A DNA stretch of 64,000 nt from Pseudopedobacter saltans DSM 12145 (GTDB taxonomy: Bacteria > Bacteroidota > Bacteroidia > Sphingobacteriales > Sphingobacteriaceae). This document shows, one piece after another, positions 25,329 to 33,744 of this stretch (position 1 is the stretch's first letter; the number at the start of each line of letters is the position of its first letter). The stretch covers positions 3,286,001 to 3,350,000 of the forward strand of contig NC_015177.1 in NCBI RefSeq assembly GCF_000190735.1. The letters are read 5' to 3'. A program made the position numbers and the translations under genes. Under the pieces are notes generated by a model. That model did no database searches. It saw only the letters and a list, made by a program, of their open reading frames with translations, and was not told the DNA's origin.

Positions 25329-26258
25329 TTGGAAAAATCAGCTAAAATATATGTTGCAGGGCATAACGGAATGGTTGGTTCTGCGATTTTAAGAAAACTT
25401 AAAAGTGAAGGATTTACTAATCTTATCACAAGATCTTCTAAAGAATTAGATTTAAGAAACGAACAAGCTGTACGTGAATTTTTTATAGCAGAAAAACCTG
25501 ATTATGTCTTTCTGGCAGCTGCGAAAGTAGGCGGTATAGTCGCTAATAATACATATAGAGCGGAGTTTTTATATGATAATTTACAGATACAAAACAATGT
25601 AATTCATAATTCTCATTTAAACGGAGTAAAAAAGTTAATGTTTCTAGGATCCAGCTGCATTTACCCTAAAATGGCACCGCAACCACTAAAAGAAGAATAT
25701 CTTTTAACAGGGTTACTAGAAGAAACTAATGAGCCTTATGCTATAGCTAAAATTGCCGGAATTAAAATGTGCGATGCCTACAGAAGCCAATATGGTTGCA
25801 ACTATATTTCTGTAATGCCAACCAATTTATATGGATATAATGACAATTATCATCCGGAGAACTCTCATGTTTTACCAGCGTTGATTAGAAGATTCCATGA
25901 AGCAAAAATTAACGATGCCCTATCTGTTACTATCTGGGGAACCGGTACACCGATGCGAGAGTTTTTATTTGCAGATGATTTAGCGGATGCTTGTTTTTAC
26001 TTAATGCAAAATTATAATGAACCTAATTTAATAAATATCGGAACTGGTAAAGATATAACGATTAAAGACCTGGCCTATTTAATTAAGCATATTGTTGATT
26101 ATAAAGGCGAAATTAATTTCGACACTTCTAAACCTGACGGAACACCAAGGAAATTAATGGATGTAAGTAAACTTCATGCTAAGGGCTGGACGCATAAAAT
26201 AGAATTAGAAGAAGGCATTAAACTCGCTTATAAAGACTTTCTTGAGAAATATGCTTAG
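25329..26258 (+). CDS. fcl: GDP-L-fucose synthase
   Basis: Converts GDP-4-keto-6-deoxymannose to GDP-L-fucose (epimerase-reductase, short-chain dehydrogenase fold). 309 residues with the NADP-binding [14 protein letters not shown], the SSCIYP motif, the catalytic YAIAKIAG (Tyr-x3-Lys) and [19 protein letters not shown]. The frame opens with TTG; the family N-terminus ([12 protein letters not shown]) sits right after it, so TTG is the natural start. The partner gmd is not in the window. It probably supplies fucose to glycosyltransferases such as the GT11-like enzyme at 47047. It ends in a strong terminator. Confidence 0.95.
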   Translation: MEKSAKIYVAGHNGMVGSAILRKLKSEGFTNLITRSSKELDLRNEQAVREFFIAEKPDYVFLAAAKVGGIVANNTYRAEFLYDNLQIQNNVIHNSHLNGVKKLMFLGSSCIYPKMAPQPLKEEYLLTGLLEETNEPYAIAKIAGIKMCDAYRSQYGCNYISVMPTNLYGYNDNYHPENSHVLPALIRRFHEAKINDALSVTIWGTGTPMREFLFADDLADACFYLMQNYNEPNLINIGTGKDITIKDLAYLIKHIVDYKGEINFDTSKPDGTPRKLMDVSKLHAKGWTHKIELEEGIKLAYKDFLEKYA

Positions 26259-26277
26259 GTATAGCTGCAAAAAAGAT

Positions 26278-26316
26278 AAAAAGGCCAAAAAGTAATTGCT
26301 ACTTTTTGGCCTTTTT
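26278..26316. terminator. Bidirectional terminator between fcl and the Holin-X operon
   Basis: A perfect 17-bp stem (AAAAAGGCCAAAAAGTA and complement) with the loop ATTGC. A tracts on the left and T tracts on the right serve both convergent units. Confidence 0.93.
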
Positions 26317-26329
26317 ATTTCCAGCGAAA

Positions 26330-26779
26330 TCAATATGTTTCGCTATCTGGCGGAATTCCATAATCCACATCAGTTTCTTTCTTCTTTTTTTTAGGCATAA
26401 TCTTACTTACCCAATCAGAAACTTTTTCGACAGCTCCAAACAATTTAGTTTGGTTAAAAATCGCTGGATTTATTGCTTTTTGCGAGATTAGTGTGAGAAT
26501 TGATTTTAATAAAGCACCTTTTCCTCTTAACAAAGTTTTATTAAGTAAAAATGGTATAGACACCCTGGCTAAAGCTGTAGCCCAGTCTGAGTGAATATTT
26601 TGGTTATTTGTTAAAAATCGACTAGCTTTCTTAAAAAAGGTAAAGGGGGATTTCAAAGCCTCATTGAACCTTTCCTTTTTTTCTTTAAAAAAAAGCTCCT
26701 GTTCGGCCTTTCTTAATCTCAAAAGCTCTATCTCTGCCTCTAATTGCTGCAGGTTCGTAATTCGCTGAGTGTTTTTCAT
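26330..26779 (-). CDS. Hypothetical basic protein in YtxH/Holin-X operon
   Basis: 149 residues, not recognised by name. An N-terminal coiled coil (about residues 8-45, LQQLEAEIELLRLRKAEQEL) is followed by a region with weak hydrophobic helices (ATALARVSIPFLLNKTLL, GALLKSILTLISQKA) and a lysine run near the C-terminus (MPKKKKKE). It overlaps the Holin-X-like gene by 4 bp (ATGA), so it is translated with it. The context suggests that it works with the two small membrane-associated proteins upstream, possibly in envelope stress, but this is inference. Confidence 0.7.
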   Translation of the reverse strand: MKNTQRITNLQQLEAEIELLRLRKAEQELFFKEKKERFNEALKSPFTFFKKASRFLTNNQNIHSDWATALARVSIPFLLNKTLLRGKGALLKSILTLISQKAINPAIFNQTKLFGAVEKVSDWVSKIMPKKKKKETDVDYGIPPDSETY

Positions 26780-27111
26780 TCAACGTCCTCCCTTTTAAAA
26801 ATCTTTTTAATTATTCCATTTACGATTGATTTCTCTATGTATTTATCCTTGGTCAAGAAGACAATCAATGCTATTAGAAAATAAAAAAGGCCTACTATGA
26901 GAAACCCTCCGTAAGTATTTCCTATTAATTCAGAAATATAAAATCCAAGCCCTATACTGATGAACAAAAATGCTACTATCAGGAAGAAAACAACTATTAA
27001 AGTAGTTATAATATCCGCGAAAATAGAAGTTCCCTTTTCTATCAGCACAAGTTTCGCCAGCTTAAACCTTGTTTCGATATATTCTTTGATTTTTTCTAAT
27101 AGTTCTTCCAT
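26776..27111 (-). CDS. Phage holin family / Holin-X-like membrane protein
   Basis: 111 residues: a short amphipathic start (EELLEKIKEYIETRFKLAKL), then two membrane helices (IITTLIVVFFLIVAFLFISI and GGFLIVGLFYFLIALIVFL), then a basic tail (KSIVNGIIKKIFKRED). This is the pattern of the putative Actinobacterial Holin-X family, which is widespread in Bacteroidota and not linked to phages there. No phage gene lies near. It is the middle gene of a three-gene operon and shares an ATGA junction with the next gene. Confidence 0.8.
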   Translation of the reverse strand: MEELLEKIKEYIETRFKLAKLVLIEKGTSIFADIITTLIVVFFLIVAFLFISIGLGFYISELIGNTYGGFLIVGLFYFLIALIVFLTKDKYIEKSIVNGIIKKIFKREDVE

Positions 27112-27157
27112 GGCACAAATTAATTCAAAAGATTTAGTGACTATCCCTCGTTAAGTA

Positions 27158-27424
27158 TTAAACACCAGTCATATCTTCTTCCAGATCAGCTTCGGCCTGT
27201 TTTACTTTTGTCCTTATGTTGTTCACAATTTTTTCTTTCAATTCTGAAAGATTATCGATTTCTTCCGCGGCTTTTTCTCTGATACTGTCTCCAAGGTTTT
27301 TTAAAGAATCTGACAGTTTGTCTCTGGTATCAGAACCTTTTTCTGGTGCAAATAATAATCCTAATGCAGCTCCTGCTGCTAATCCCGCTAAAAGAGCGAT
27401 AGCTGTTTTTGTGTTCTCGTTCAT
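27158..27424 (-). CDS. YtxH domain protein
   Basis: 88 residues. A single N-terminal membrane helix rich in Ala and Gly (TAIALLAGLAAGAALGLLFAPEKG) followed by a long charged amphipathic helix is the YtxH layout. The APEKGSDTR motif after the helix is characteristic. Related Bacillus proteins belong to the general stress regulon; no function is proven in this phylum. It is the first gene of the operon, with 46 bp to the Holin-X-like gene. Confidence 0.88.
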   Translation of the reverse strand: MNENTKTAIALLAGLAAGAALGLLFAPEKGSDTRDKLSDSLKNLGDSIREKAAEEIDNLSELKEKIVNNIRTKVKQAEADLEEDMTGV

Positions 27425-27516
27425 AATATTGCTATTTTAATCGTAAATATTCTTTTTCTTAATTTAAGAAAATACCTTGCCAACTTTGTAAAAACAGCAT
27501 CAAAAAATAAAATTCC

Positions 27517-28530
27517 CTAATTTATTTTATTTTCAGCCTTTATATCATCCTCATAAATTGCTATTAAATGCATAAACCAAAGCAACAATAGAGGCCCAAA
27601 AACGATACCCACAAAACCAAATAGGGGGATACCTATAATTACTCCGATCACAGTAACAATTGGATGTGTGTCTGCAAAATGCTTATTAATCATAAATCTG
27701 ATTACATTGTCTATATTGATAAGTATCAACAAAGTAAACATTACTATAAAAATCGCATTATAATGATCTCCATTTAAGTAAAGTATTACTGCAGCTGGCA
27801 AAGTAACCAATGGGGCTCCAATTACCGGCATAAATGATAAAAAAACACTTACAACTCCCCAAAATATAGCATCCTCTAAACCAGCTATAAAAAACGCCAG
27901 ACTCACCAAAGACCCTTGTATTAAAGCTATAATTCCCTGGCCTATCACATTTGAATAGGTCGTGTTTTTCAATTCTTCGGCAAATTGTCTGGTATGATAT
28001 TCTCTAAGTGGTGCATATTTTATTAAACCGTTCTCAAATCTTTCGGATTGAACAAACATGAAATATAGAATAAAATACATGAGCACCAAACCTAGAAAGA
28101 CATCAAATGCACCGCCAAGAAAAGAAGGAAAAAGTTCCTGAACCAGATTAGTCAACTTATCCAGATATTTATCCAACAATTTAGGCTGGTTTAAATGTAT
28201 ACCCGCAAAATCATTGATTTTATATAAAATGGCCTTTAATTGAAAATTGTCTGTTCTAAGCGCCATAACTTTGTTCGTTATCATATAGCCTAAAACAAAA
28301 AAGGGAATGATTATTATAATAAAAGAGATTAGAATTATGAAAGCGGCCGAAATGGACTTGGATAGTTTCTGATTAAAAAGCGTATATGTTGGTTTAAAAA
28401 GCGTGTATATTACGATCGCGCCAAGAAAAGAGGTAATATATCCTTTTAAGCTAAAAAGAATAAGAATTCCCATAAGAATGAGAACTATAAGTACAAGATT
28501 GTTTCGCTGTTTGAATGAAAAAACTGACAT
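27517..28530 (-). CDS. AI-2E family transporter (PerM-type permease)
   Basis: 337 residues with about eight membrane helices, including the paired N-terminal helices (LVLIVLILMGILILFSLKGY) and the C-terminal block NIDNVIRFMINKHFADTHPIVTVIG, which is conserved in this family. The family includes TqsA, a proposed AI-2 exporter, but most members have other or unknown cargo. The ATG at 28530 is preferred: the open frame reaches 28620, but that part would run through the terminator of the upstream outer-membrane protein gene. Confidence 0.88.
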   Translation of the reverse strand: MSVFSFKQRNNLVLIVLILMGILILFSLKGYITSFLGAIVIYTLFKPTYTLFNQKLSKSISAAFIILISFIIIIIPFFVLGYMITNKVMALRTDNFQLKAILYKINDFAGIHLNQPKLLDKYLDKLTNLVQELFPSFLGGAFDVFLGLVLMYFILYFMFVQSERFENGLIKYAPLREYHTRQFAEELKNTTYSNVIGQGIIALIQGSLVSLAFFIAGLEDAIFWGVVSVFLSFMPVIGAPLVTLPAAVILYLNGDHYNAIFIVMFTLLILINIDNVIRFMINKHFADTHPIVTVIGVIIGIPLFGFVGIVFGPLLLLWFMHLIAIYEDDIKAENKIN

Positions 28531-28540
28531 TAATTTTCTA

Positions 28541-28578
28541 TAAAAACAAAAGCTCCGGATTACATAATCCGGAGCTTT
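28541..28578 (-). terminator. Terminator of the truncated OmpA-like gene
   Basis: A 13-14-bp stem (AAAGCTCCGGATT and complement) with a tiny loop, followed on the minus strand by a T-rich run (TTTGTTTTTA). It starts 22 bp past the stop. Confidence 0.9.
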
Positions 28579-28600
28579 AATATAAACAAAGTTTCCTTTA

Positions 28601-29494
28601 TTATTTTGCTTGAGGTACAATTAATGGACAACCTGCTCCGTCTACTTTAGTTCCAGAAGGAGTGTTTGGACATTTATCAAACTGATCAGAAACACCGTCG
28701 CCATCAGAGTCTTTTTTCAAGTTATCAACTTGACCTTCTACCGCCGAAGTACGAGATTTTAATTGCTCAACATCATTTCTCAATGCCGGATCTTTTAACT
28801 CATCATACAAAGTAGAAATAGCATTGTTCCATTGTAAGCTTGGTTTTGCTTTAGACCCTAAAGTGAACTCTAAACCTGCGTAACCATAAGACCATCTGTC
28901 TTTGTTAGCAGAACCATTTAACCATCCTTGGCCGCCTTCAATGTTATCAGCATCTAAGAAGTTAGCATCGTAACCTAGGTTTAACGCAACAACTTGACCT
29001 AATTTGATGTTAACACCAACGCCAACTGGGATAAACAACTCTGATCTTTCTCCTGCTGCATCACCTGGATCATAACCAGTTAAACCAGCACCAGCTTGTA
29101 CGAAAAAGCCTAAAGAATTCTGTTTTTGAAGGAATGAAATAGAACCTACATTAACAACACCTTTTAAAGATGCTGCATAGTTCAAATCTGTAGAGAAAGA
29201 TTGACCAGCTTTATTAGAAGCTGATAACTCACCTCTATGTGCATCTAATTTTAAAGCGAAATATGGAGCTAATTGTTTTTTCACAAATAATCCGTAACCT
29301 AAGTTAGCGTCCCACTCGCTGTAATCGTTAGTTCCAAAAGGAATAATCGGAGATAAAACACCTGCATTAACTCCTATTGACCACGTTCTGTACTGTTTTG
29401 CTCCACCAAAAACTTTAACAGTTTCTTGTGCTTGGGCAAACAAAGTAGCAACAGATAATGCTGAAGCTACAGCTAATGTTCTTTTTAAGTTCAT
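28601..29494 (-). CDS. Outer-membrane beta-barrel protein, OmpA-like but lacking the OmpA domain
   Basis: Signal peptide (MNLKRTLAVASALSVATLFAQA), then a beta-barrel of about 220 residues beginning with KVFGGAKQYRTWSIGVNAG, a short helical linker (KDPALRNDVEQLKSRTSAVEG) and one TSP3-type calcium motif (DSDGDGVSDQFDKCPNTPSG). It stops soon after GAGCPL. The paralogue at 41012-42346 is near-identical in order and continues with a second TSP3 motif and the OmpA peptidoglycan-binding domain. No remnant of that domain follows here; a terminator comes straight after. ATG at 29503 is an alternative start three codons up. Such a form would sit in the outer membrane without cell-wall anchoring. Confidence 0.85.
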   Translation of the reverse strand: MNLKRTLAVASALSVATLFAQAQETVKVFGGAKQYRTWSIGVNAGVLSPIIPFGTNDYSEWDANLGYGLFVKKQLAPYFALKLDAHRGELSASNKAGQSFSTDLNYAASLKGVVNVGSISFLQKQNSLGFFVQAGAGLTGYDPGDAAGERSELFIPVGVGVNIKLGQVVALNLGYDANFLDADNIEGGQGWLNGSANKDRWSYGYAGLEFTLGSKAKPSLQWNNAISTLYDELKDPALRNDVEQLKSRTSAVEGQVDNLKKDSDGDGVSDQFDKCPNTPSGTKVDGAGCPLIVPQAK

Positions 29495-29547
29495 TTTTAT
29501 CATTTAGTTCAATTGTTAAAATACGTTTGTATTCATTTCCAATCCTA

Positions 29548-29580
29548 CAAACGCTATACCAAAGTTCAAATCTGGCACAA
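29548..29580 (-). promoter_or_regulatory. Candidate promoter of the truncated OmpA-like gene
   Basis: On the minus strand TTG (29580-29578) and TAGCGTTTG (29556-29548) are 21 bp apart. The -7 box has one extra base between TA and TTTG, so the match is imperfect. Confidence 0.4.
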
Positions 29581-29687
29581 TGTTAATAAAATTACTTTAA
29601 TTTAAATCTTATTATTTTTTTTTAGTTTTCTTTTTTACTGTTCTAATACAAAAAGGTTTCGTGTTAGCCGGCTTTTTATTGATATTA

Positions 29688-31115
29688 TTATTCTAAACTG
29701 ATGGCTTTCATTTTATTATACAGAGTTTTACGATCGATTTTTAAAATTTTTGCTGCCTTTGTTTTATTAAAATTAACTTCCTTTAATACTTTTAAAATAG
29801 TCTCGTATTCGGCCTCTAATGCAGCATTTTTTAAATCCAACTTCTTCTCTTTTACTACGGTAGTTGTAACATAATTATTATCAACTCCGCCCTCCAAAGC
29901 TGCCAACTTCATAAAGTTAGACATTTCCAAAGGCAAGGCTTTTTCCATGACCAATTCACCTTCGGTCAGCAAGACAGCTCTGCGTACTACGTTTTTTAAC
30001 TCTCTTACGTTTCCTGGCCAGGTATAAGCTAAAAAACACTCTTCAACTTCATTACTAAAGCCTTTAACTTCTTTATTAAGCTCCTGATTTGCATGATCCA
30101 AAAAGTATTGTGCAAAAGTCAGGATATCTTTTCCTCTTTCCCTAAGTGGGGGAAGATATATTCCAAACTCGTTGAATCTATGGTATAAATCTTCACGAAA
30201 TCTTCCCTTCGAAATAGCATCGACTAAATTTTCATTTGTCGCAACAATAAGTCTTACATCTAATTCTATTTCTTTAGTAGATCCTATTCTTTTCACTCTA
30301 CGCTCCTGAACTGTTCTTAATAGCGATGCCTGAATCTCGTAAGATAAGTTTCCTACTTCATCTAAAAATAAAGTTCCTCCATTTGCCATTTCAAAATGAC
30401 CTATTTTTGTAAATAAAGCTCCTGTAAATGATCCTTTTTCGTGACCAAAAAACTCAGATCCGGCCAATTCCTTCGTTAGCGAACCACAATCCATAGCTAT
30501 AAAGGGCTTATCCCGCCTATTACTTTTTTGATGTATACTTTTTGCTACAGATTCTTTTCCTGTACCACTTTCGCCAATAAGGATTACACTATAATTTGTT
30601 GGCGCCACCAATTCAATTTGTCTCATCAAATCTCTTGCAGCACCACTCTGACCAACGACATAATTATCCAGAACCTGGATGTTTTTCTTTTCGTTTTTTT
30701 TCTCTCCGCCTGGTTTAGAAAGGGGCTGATCTTCCAGCTCATCAAATAAAGCCTGCTGAGTTTCTAGCGCTTTATTTACTGTATTTAAAATTTCGTCTGG
30801 ATATAAAGGTTTAGTAATATAATCATAGGCTCCCATTTTTATCAGCTCTACCGCTAATTTTATATCCGAATAGCCTGTGATAATGATCACTCCCGTACGT
30901 GGGTATAAATGCTTTATTTTCTTTAAGACTTCTCGTCCGTCTGTATCCTCCAATCTAAAATCACACATCACAAGATTGAAGTACTCTTTAGATAGAATAT
31001 CAAATGCAGACGCTCCGGTGGACGCGGTTTTAACTTCAAAACCATTCTTCCCTAAAAATTTAGAGAGCAAAAGTCCAATATTGACTTCGTCATCAATGAT
31101 CAAGATTTTTTTCAT
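29688..31115 (-). CDS. Sigma-54-dependent response regulator (NtrC family)
   Basis: An enhancer-binding activator with three domains. The receiver has Asp52 (VMCDFRLEDTDG) and Lys102 (YITKPLY). The AAA+ domain has Walker A GESGTGKE, the sigma-54 contact loop GSFTGA and a DEVG-type Walker B (GTLFLDEVGNLS). A Fis-type helix-turn-helix closes the protein (NFNKTKAAKILKIDRKTLYNKMKAI). 475 residues from the ATG at 31115. No kinase gene is adjacent, so the partner is unknown. Target promoters would carry GGC-N8-TGCT type sites; I did not find a clear one nearby. Confidence 0.93.
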   Translation of the reverse strand: MKKILIIDDEVNIGLLLSKFLGKNGFEVKTASTGASAFDILSKEYFNLVMCDFRLEDTDGREVLKKIKHLYPRTGVIIITGYSDIKLAVELIKMGAYDYITKPLYPDEILNTVNKALETQQALFDELEDQPLSKPGGEKKNEKKNIQVLDNYVVGQSGAARDLMRQIELVAPTNYSVILIGESGTGKESVAKSIHQKSNRRDKPFIAMDCGSLTKELAGSEFFGHEKGSFTGALFTKIGHFEMANGGTLFLDEVGNLSYEIQASLLRTVQERRVKRIGSTKEIELDVRLIVATNENLVDAISKGRFREDLYHRFNEFGIYLPPLRERGKDILTFAQYFLDHANQELNKEVKGFSNEVEECFLAYTWPGNVRELKNVVRRAVLLTEGELVMEKALPLEMSNFMKLAALEGGVDNNYVTTTVVKEKKLDLKNAALEAEYETILKVLKEVNFNKTKAAKILKIDRKTLYNKMKAISLE

Positions 31116-31202
31116 CTGCAAGTTTTTCCGGTCATAAATATAACCAAATTTAGCTACCAGTAAAAAAAATACCTTATTATTAAGTATGTTTACAAATAGC
31201 GC

Positions 31203-31979
31203 CTATTGAAATTTGGATGGGCGTTTTTCTAAAAATGCAGCCACTCCTTCTCTGAAATTTTGTGTACCACAACATTTACTAAACTCATCTATCTCTATTT
31301 TAAAACCATTCTTATCTCGGCAATTACCATTGACAGCTCTTATCGCCGATTTTACCGCTTCTGGAGATTTACTGATTATTTTTTGTATAAGTTCTTTAGC
31401 CGCAGTAAGTAACTGATCCTTCAAAACCAAATCATTAATCAAACCATAATCTAATGCCTGATTTGAGGTTATTTGTTGTGTTGTCAAAATCATCTCCATA
31501 GCCCTACCTTTCCCAATTAATTCTGGTAAACGCTGAGTCCCTCCGTATCCAGGAATAATACCTAAGTTTAATTCTGGGAATCCAAATCTTGCATTTTCAG
31601 ACGCAATACGTAAGTGGCAGGCTAATGCCAGCTCTAATCCACCACCTAAAGCATATCCATTAATTGCCGCTATAATTGGTTTTGGGAAATCTTCAATTGT
31701 ATTAAATACGTGATGTCCTCTTTCGGATAATGCTATGGCCTGTCCTTTATCTAAATTCAAAAATTCATTAATATCTGCCCCTGCGACAAATGACTTTTCC
31801 CCAGCCCCGGTAATGATAACTCCCGAAGTAGTTTGATTTTCTTTTTCAGCTATCAAAAGCTCATATAACTCTTCAATAGTTTGTTTATTTAGAGCATTTA
31901 GCTGTTTTTCCCTTGAAATTGTAACCAAAAGAATATTATCAGCCTTTTCAATTTTAAGATTTTCATATCCCATATTCAT
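31203..31979 (-). CDS. Enoyl-CoA hydratase/isomerase family protein
   Basis: Crotonase-fold protein of 258 residues. The oxyanion-hole segment GEKSFVAGADINEFLNL and the catalytic region GYALGGGLELALACHLRIASENARFGFPELNLGIIPGYGGTQRL show both glutamates used in hydration of 2-enoyl-CoA. This fits a fatty-acid-oxidation or short-chain hydratase. It stands alone between the NtrC-type regulator and an outer-membrane protein gene, without other beta-oxidation genes. Confidence 0.92.
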   Translation of the reverse strand: MNMGYENLKIEKADNILLVTISREKQLNALNKQTIEELYELLIAEKENQTTSGVIITGAGEKSFVAGADINEFLNLDKGQAIALSERGHHVFNTIEDFPKPIIAAINGYALGGGLELALACHLRIASENARFGFPELNLGIIPGYGGTQRLPELIGKGRAMEMILTTQQITSNQALDYGLINDLVLKDQLLTAAKELIQKIISKSPEAVKSAIRAVNGNCRDKNGFKIEIDEFSKCCGTQNFREGVAAFLEKRPSKFQ

Positions 31980-32053
31980 AGTAAATAAGATACATAACTA
32001 ATTTACTATTTTAGCTGATAACGAGAAAAAATTATAGGATTTAGGAAGAAAAC

Positions 32054-32084
32054 ATCAATGGTAGCATAAAGAGCTACCATTGAT
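32054..32084 (-). terminator. Hairpin downstream of the DUF3575-like gene
   Basis: Perfect 12-bp stem ATCAATGGTAGC with its complement around a 7-nt loop, followed on the minus strand by GTTTTCTTCC. It starts 15 bp past the stop codon. Confidence 0.8.
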
Positions 32085-32098
32085 TGTGAAATGATTTA

Positions 32099-32869
32099 TT
32101 AAAAACGGAAGCCCAGATTTATTCCGCCTCTCAGCCCAGCCCATGGACCTGAAAACTTAATGGTCGCTCCTGTACTTGAAGTTTCTCCCTCAATTTTAAC
32201 GAAAGGTATATCAGAATCAGCTAAATCCTGAATAGCATCATCTAATGCCTTTCTTTTATCAGGATCACTTAAATCGCCTGTTCCTTTTATCGTCCCATTA
32301 GCAGAACCCGCATTTGGCCCAATAATAAACCAATCTAAATATATTCTTTTACTTAATTTCCATTGAGCGCCAAACAACAAACCTCCCGTTATTGTCTTCA
32401 CGTCCCCTTTTAATAAGATATTTTCTGTATGAGTGATTCCATTTTCCTCGTAATCATATTCATAAGGCCAATCAAGTGAATAAACAGAATATCTTCCAAA
32501 AGGCGCTATATAAAAGCCTCTAAAAACATCCTTACCAAAATAGAACTTTACTTCTGGCGTAATAGCGTAACTTCCTAGTTTTAGATTTTTAAGATGATTA
32601 TTAACTTCATCATCGTCTATTAAGCTTTCTAGGTTGCGTAACATAGGTAACTTTCCTTTTGGCATAAGTTTATAGCCAATACCGACTGCTATTTTTTTTC
32701 CAATAGCTCTCTCATATATCCCAGAATAAGTATTGAGAGGTAATGCGGTTAAATTCAATTTAACTAAATTTTTGCCGCTAAAATTAGATACTGAATCTTT
32801 TTTACTTCCCGCTTTGCAGAAAGAAACGATTAAAACGACTAATGCTGTTAATAGTAATTTTTTATTCAT
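32099..32869 (-). CDS. Outer-membrane protein, DUF3575-like
   Basis: 256 residues with a signal peptide (KKLLLTALVVLIVSFCKA). The mature protein reads as a small beta-barrel (NLVKLNLTALPLNTYSGIYERAIGKKIAVGIGY, FYFGKDVFRGFYIAPFGRYSVYS, WAGLRGGINLGFRF), ending in Phe as outer-membrane barrels do. It resembles the DUF3575 family of Bacteroidota; function unknown. The Cys in the signal region does not fit a lipobox. TAGTTTTG on the minus strand, 20 bp upstream, is a possible -7 box. Confidence 0.72.
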   Translation of the reverse strand: MNKKLLLTALVVLIVSFCKAGSKKDSVSNFSGKNLVKLNLTALPLNTYSGIYERAIGKKIAVGIGYKLMPKGKLPMLRNLESLIDDDEVNNHLKNLKLGSYAITPEVKFYFGKDVFRGFYIAPFGRYSVYSLDWPYEYDYEENGITHTENILLKGDVKTITGGLLFGAQWKLSKRIYLDWFIIGPNAGSANGTIKGTGDLSDPDKRKALDDAIQDLADSDIPFVKIEGETSSTGATIKFSGPWAGLRGGINLGFRF

Positions 32870-32913
32870 AACGTTAGGTTTAATTGTGCAAAACTAAACC
32901 TAAAATTCGTAAC

Positions 32914-32939
32914 AAAAAATACCACTATTTGGGTATTTT
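32914..32939 (-). terminator. Weak hairpin after the mla-linked glycosyltransferase
   Basis: 8-bp stem AAAATACC/GGTATTTT with an 8-nt loop, 15 bp beyond the glycosyltransferase stop. The T tract is short, and the element also overlaps the upstream region of the DUF3575-like gene. Confidence 0.5.
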
Positions 32940-32954
32940 ACAGTATCGTTTTAA

Positions 32955-33701
32955 TTATTGAATCTGTTTAGCCGTTAACTTTGCCAAAGTGAGGAATTTA
33001 TATCTGGCTTTAAGCGCAGCAAAAAGAAAACCTGCTTTTCCATCCTTAAATCCTTGTTTGATGACATAATATTTAAAAAACCAGAAAAAAGGCGAGAAAA
33101 TAAGTTTAAGCACAGTCACCTTTTTGTGTTGTCTCTTTGGTAACTCAGCAGTGGAATAAGCATTGCTCTTGTTTTCAATAGCTTCAATAGAATCGTTTGC
33201 TAAATGTTCTATTGCAAGAGATTTATTTCCAGGCTTTATTTTAAAAATGTCTCCATCAATTTTGGGGATAGAGTGAATAAATTCTGGCCAGAAGACTTTA
33301 TCCTTTTTAAAAAAACGGTAAACATAATCAGGATAAGCAGAATGCATGAATTTCCCTAAAAAATAGTTTTTTCTGGGAATGGCAACGCATGTGATATTTG
33401 GTTTCTCATTTACCGTCTTTTGAAGATACTGTATAAGCTTGGAATTAACAGTTTCATCCGCATCCAAAAGTAAAACCCAATCATTTTTTGCCTGTGAAAT
33501 AGCAAAATTTCTGGCGGGTTCTACAAAGCCTGTTTTCTCATGAAAAATCACTCTGGAGTTATATTCTTTAGCTATTTGCAGTGTTTGATCATCACTATAC
33601 ATATCACATATAATGATCTCGTCCAGTTCTTTTACCGACTCCAGCACCTCTCTCAAATGCTTCTCGGCATTATACGTATTTATTACTACGGATATATTCA
33701 T
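32955..33701 (-). CDS. Glycosyltransferase family 2 (WaaE/KdtX-like)
   Basis: 248 residues, GT-A fold. The nucleotide-binding start SVVINTYNAEKHLREVLESV, the acidic pairs CDMYSDDQT and the DXD-type LLLDADETV are clear. The region HSAYPDYVYRFFKKDKVFW and HLANDSIEAIENKSN resemble the lipopolysaccharide core glucosyltransferase WaaE group. It follows mlaD by 43 bp on the same strand, so it may be made together with the lipid transporter. A role in lipopolysaccharide core assembly is likely but not proven. Confidence 0.85.
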   Translation of the reverse strand: MNISVVINTYNAEKHLREVLESVKELDEIIICDMYSDDQTLQIAKEYNSRVIFHEKTGFVEPARNFAISQAKNDWVLLLDADETVNSKLIQYLQKTVNEKPNITCVAIPRKNYFLGKFMHSAYPDYVYRFFKKDKVFWPEFIHSIPKIDGDIFKIKPGNKSLAIEHLANDSIEAIENKSNAYSTAELPKRQHKKVTVLKLIFSPFFWFFKYYVIKQGFKDGKAGFLFAALKARYKFLTLAKLTAKQIQ

Positions 33702-33744
33702 TTTAGAGCGCTCATTTCAAATAGCTATTATTTCTCTGAACAGG

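Noticed and set aside
26776-27111. Holin-like gene as a sign of a prophage
   Set aside because: No other phage genes, no attachment sites, and the family is common in chromosomes outside phages.
28681-28760. Repeated Asp-rich segments in the two OmpA-like genes considered as a DNA repeat array
   Set aside because: They are coding TSP3 calcium motifs shared by paralogues, not a CRISPR or tandem DNA array.
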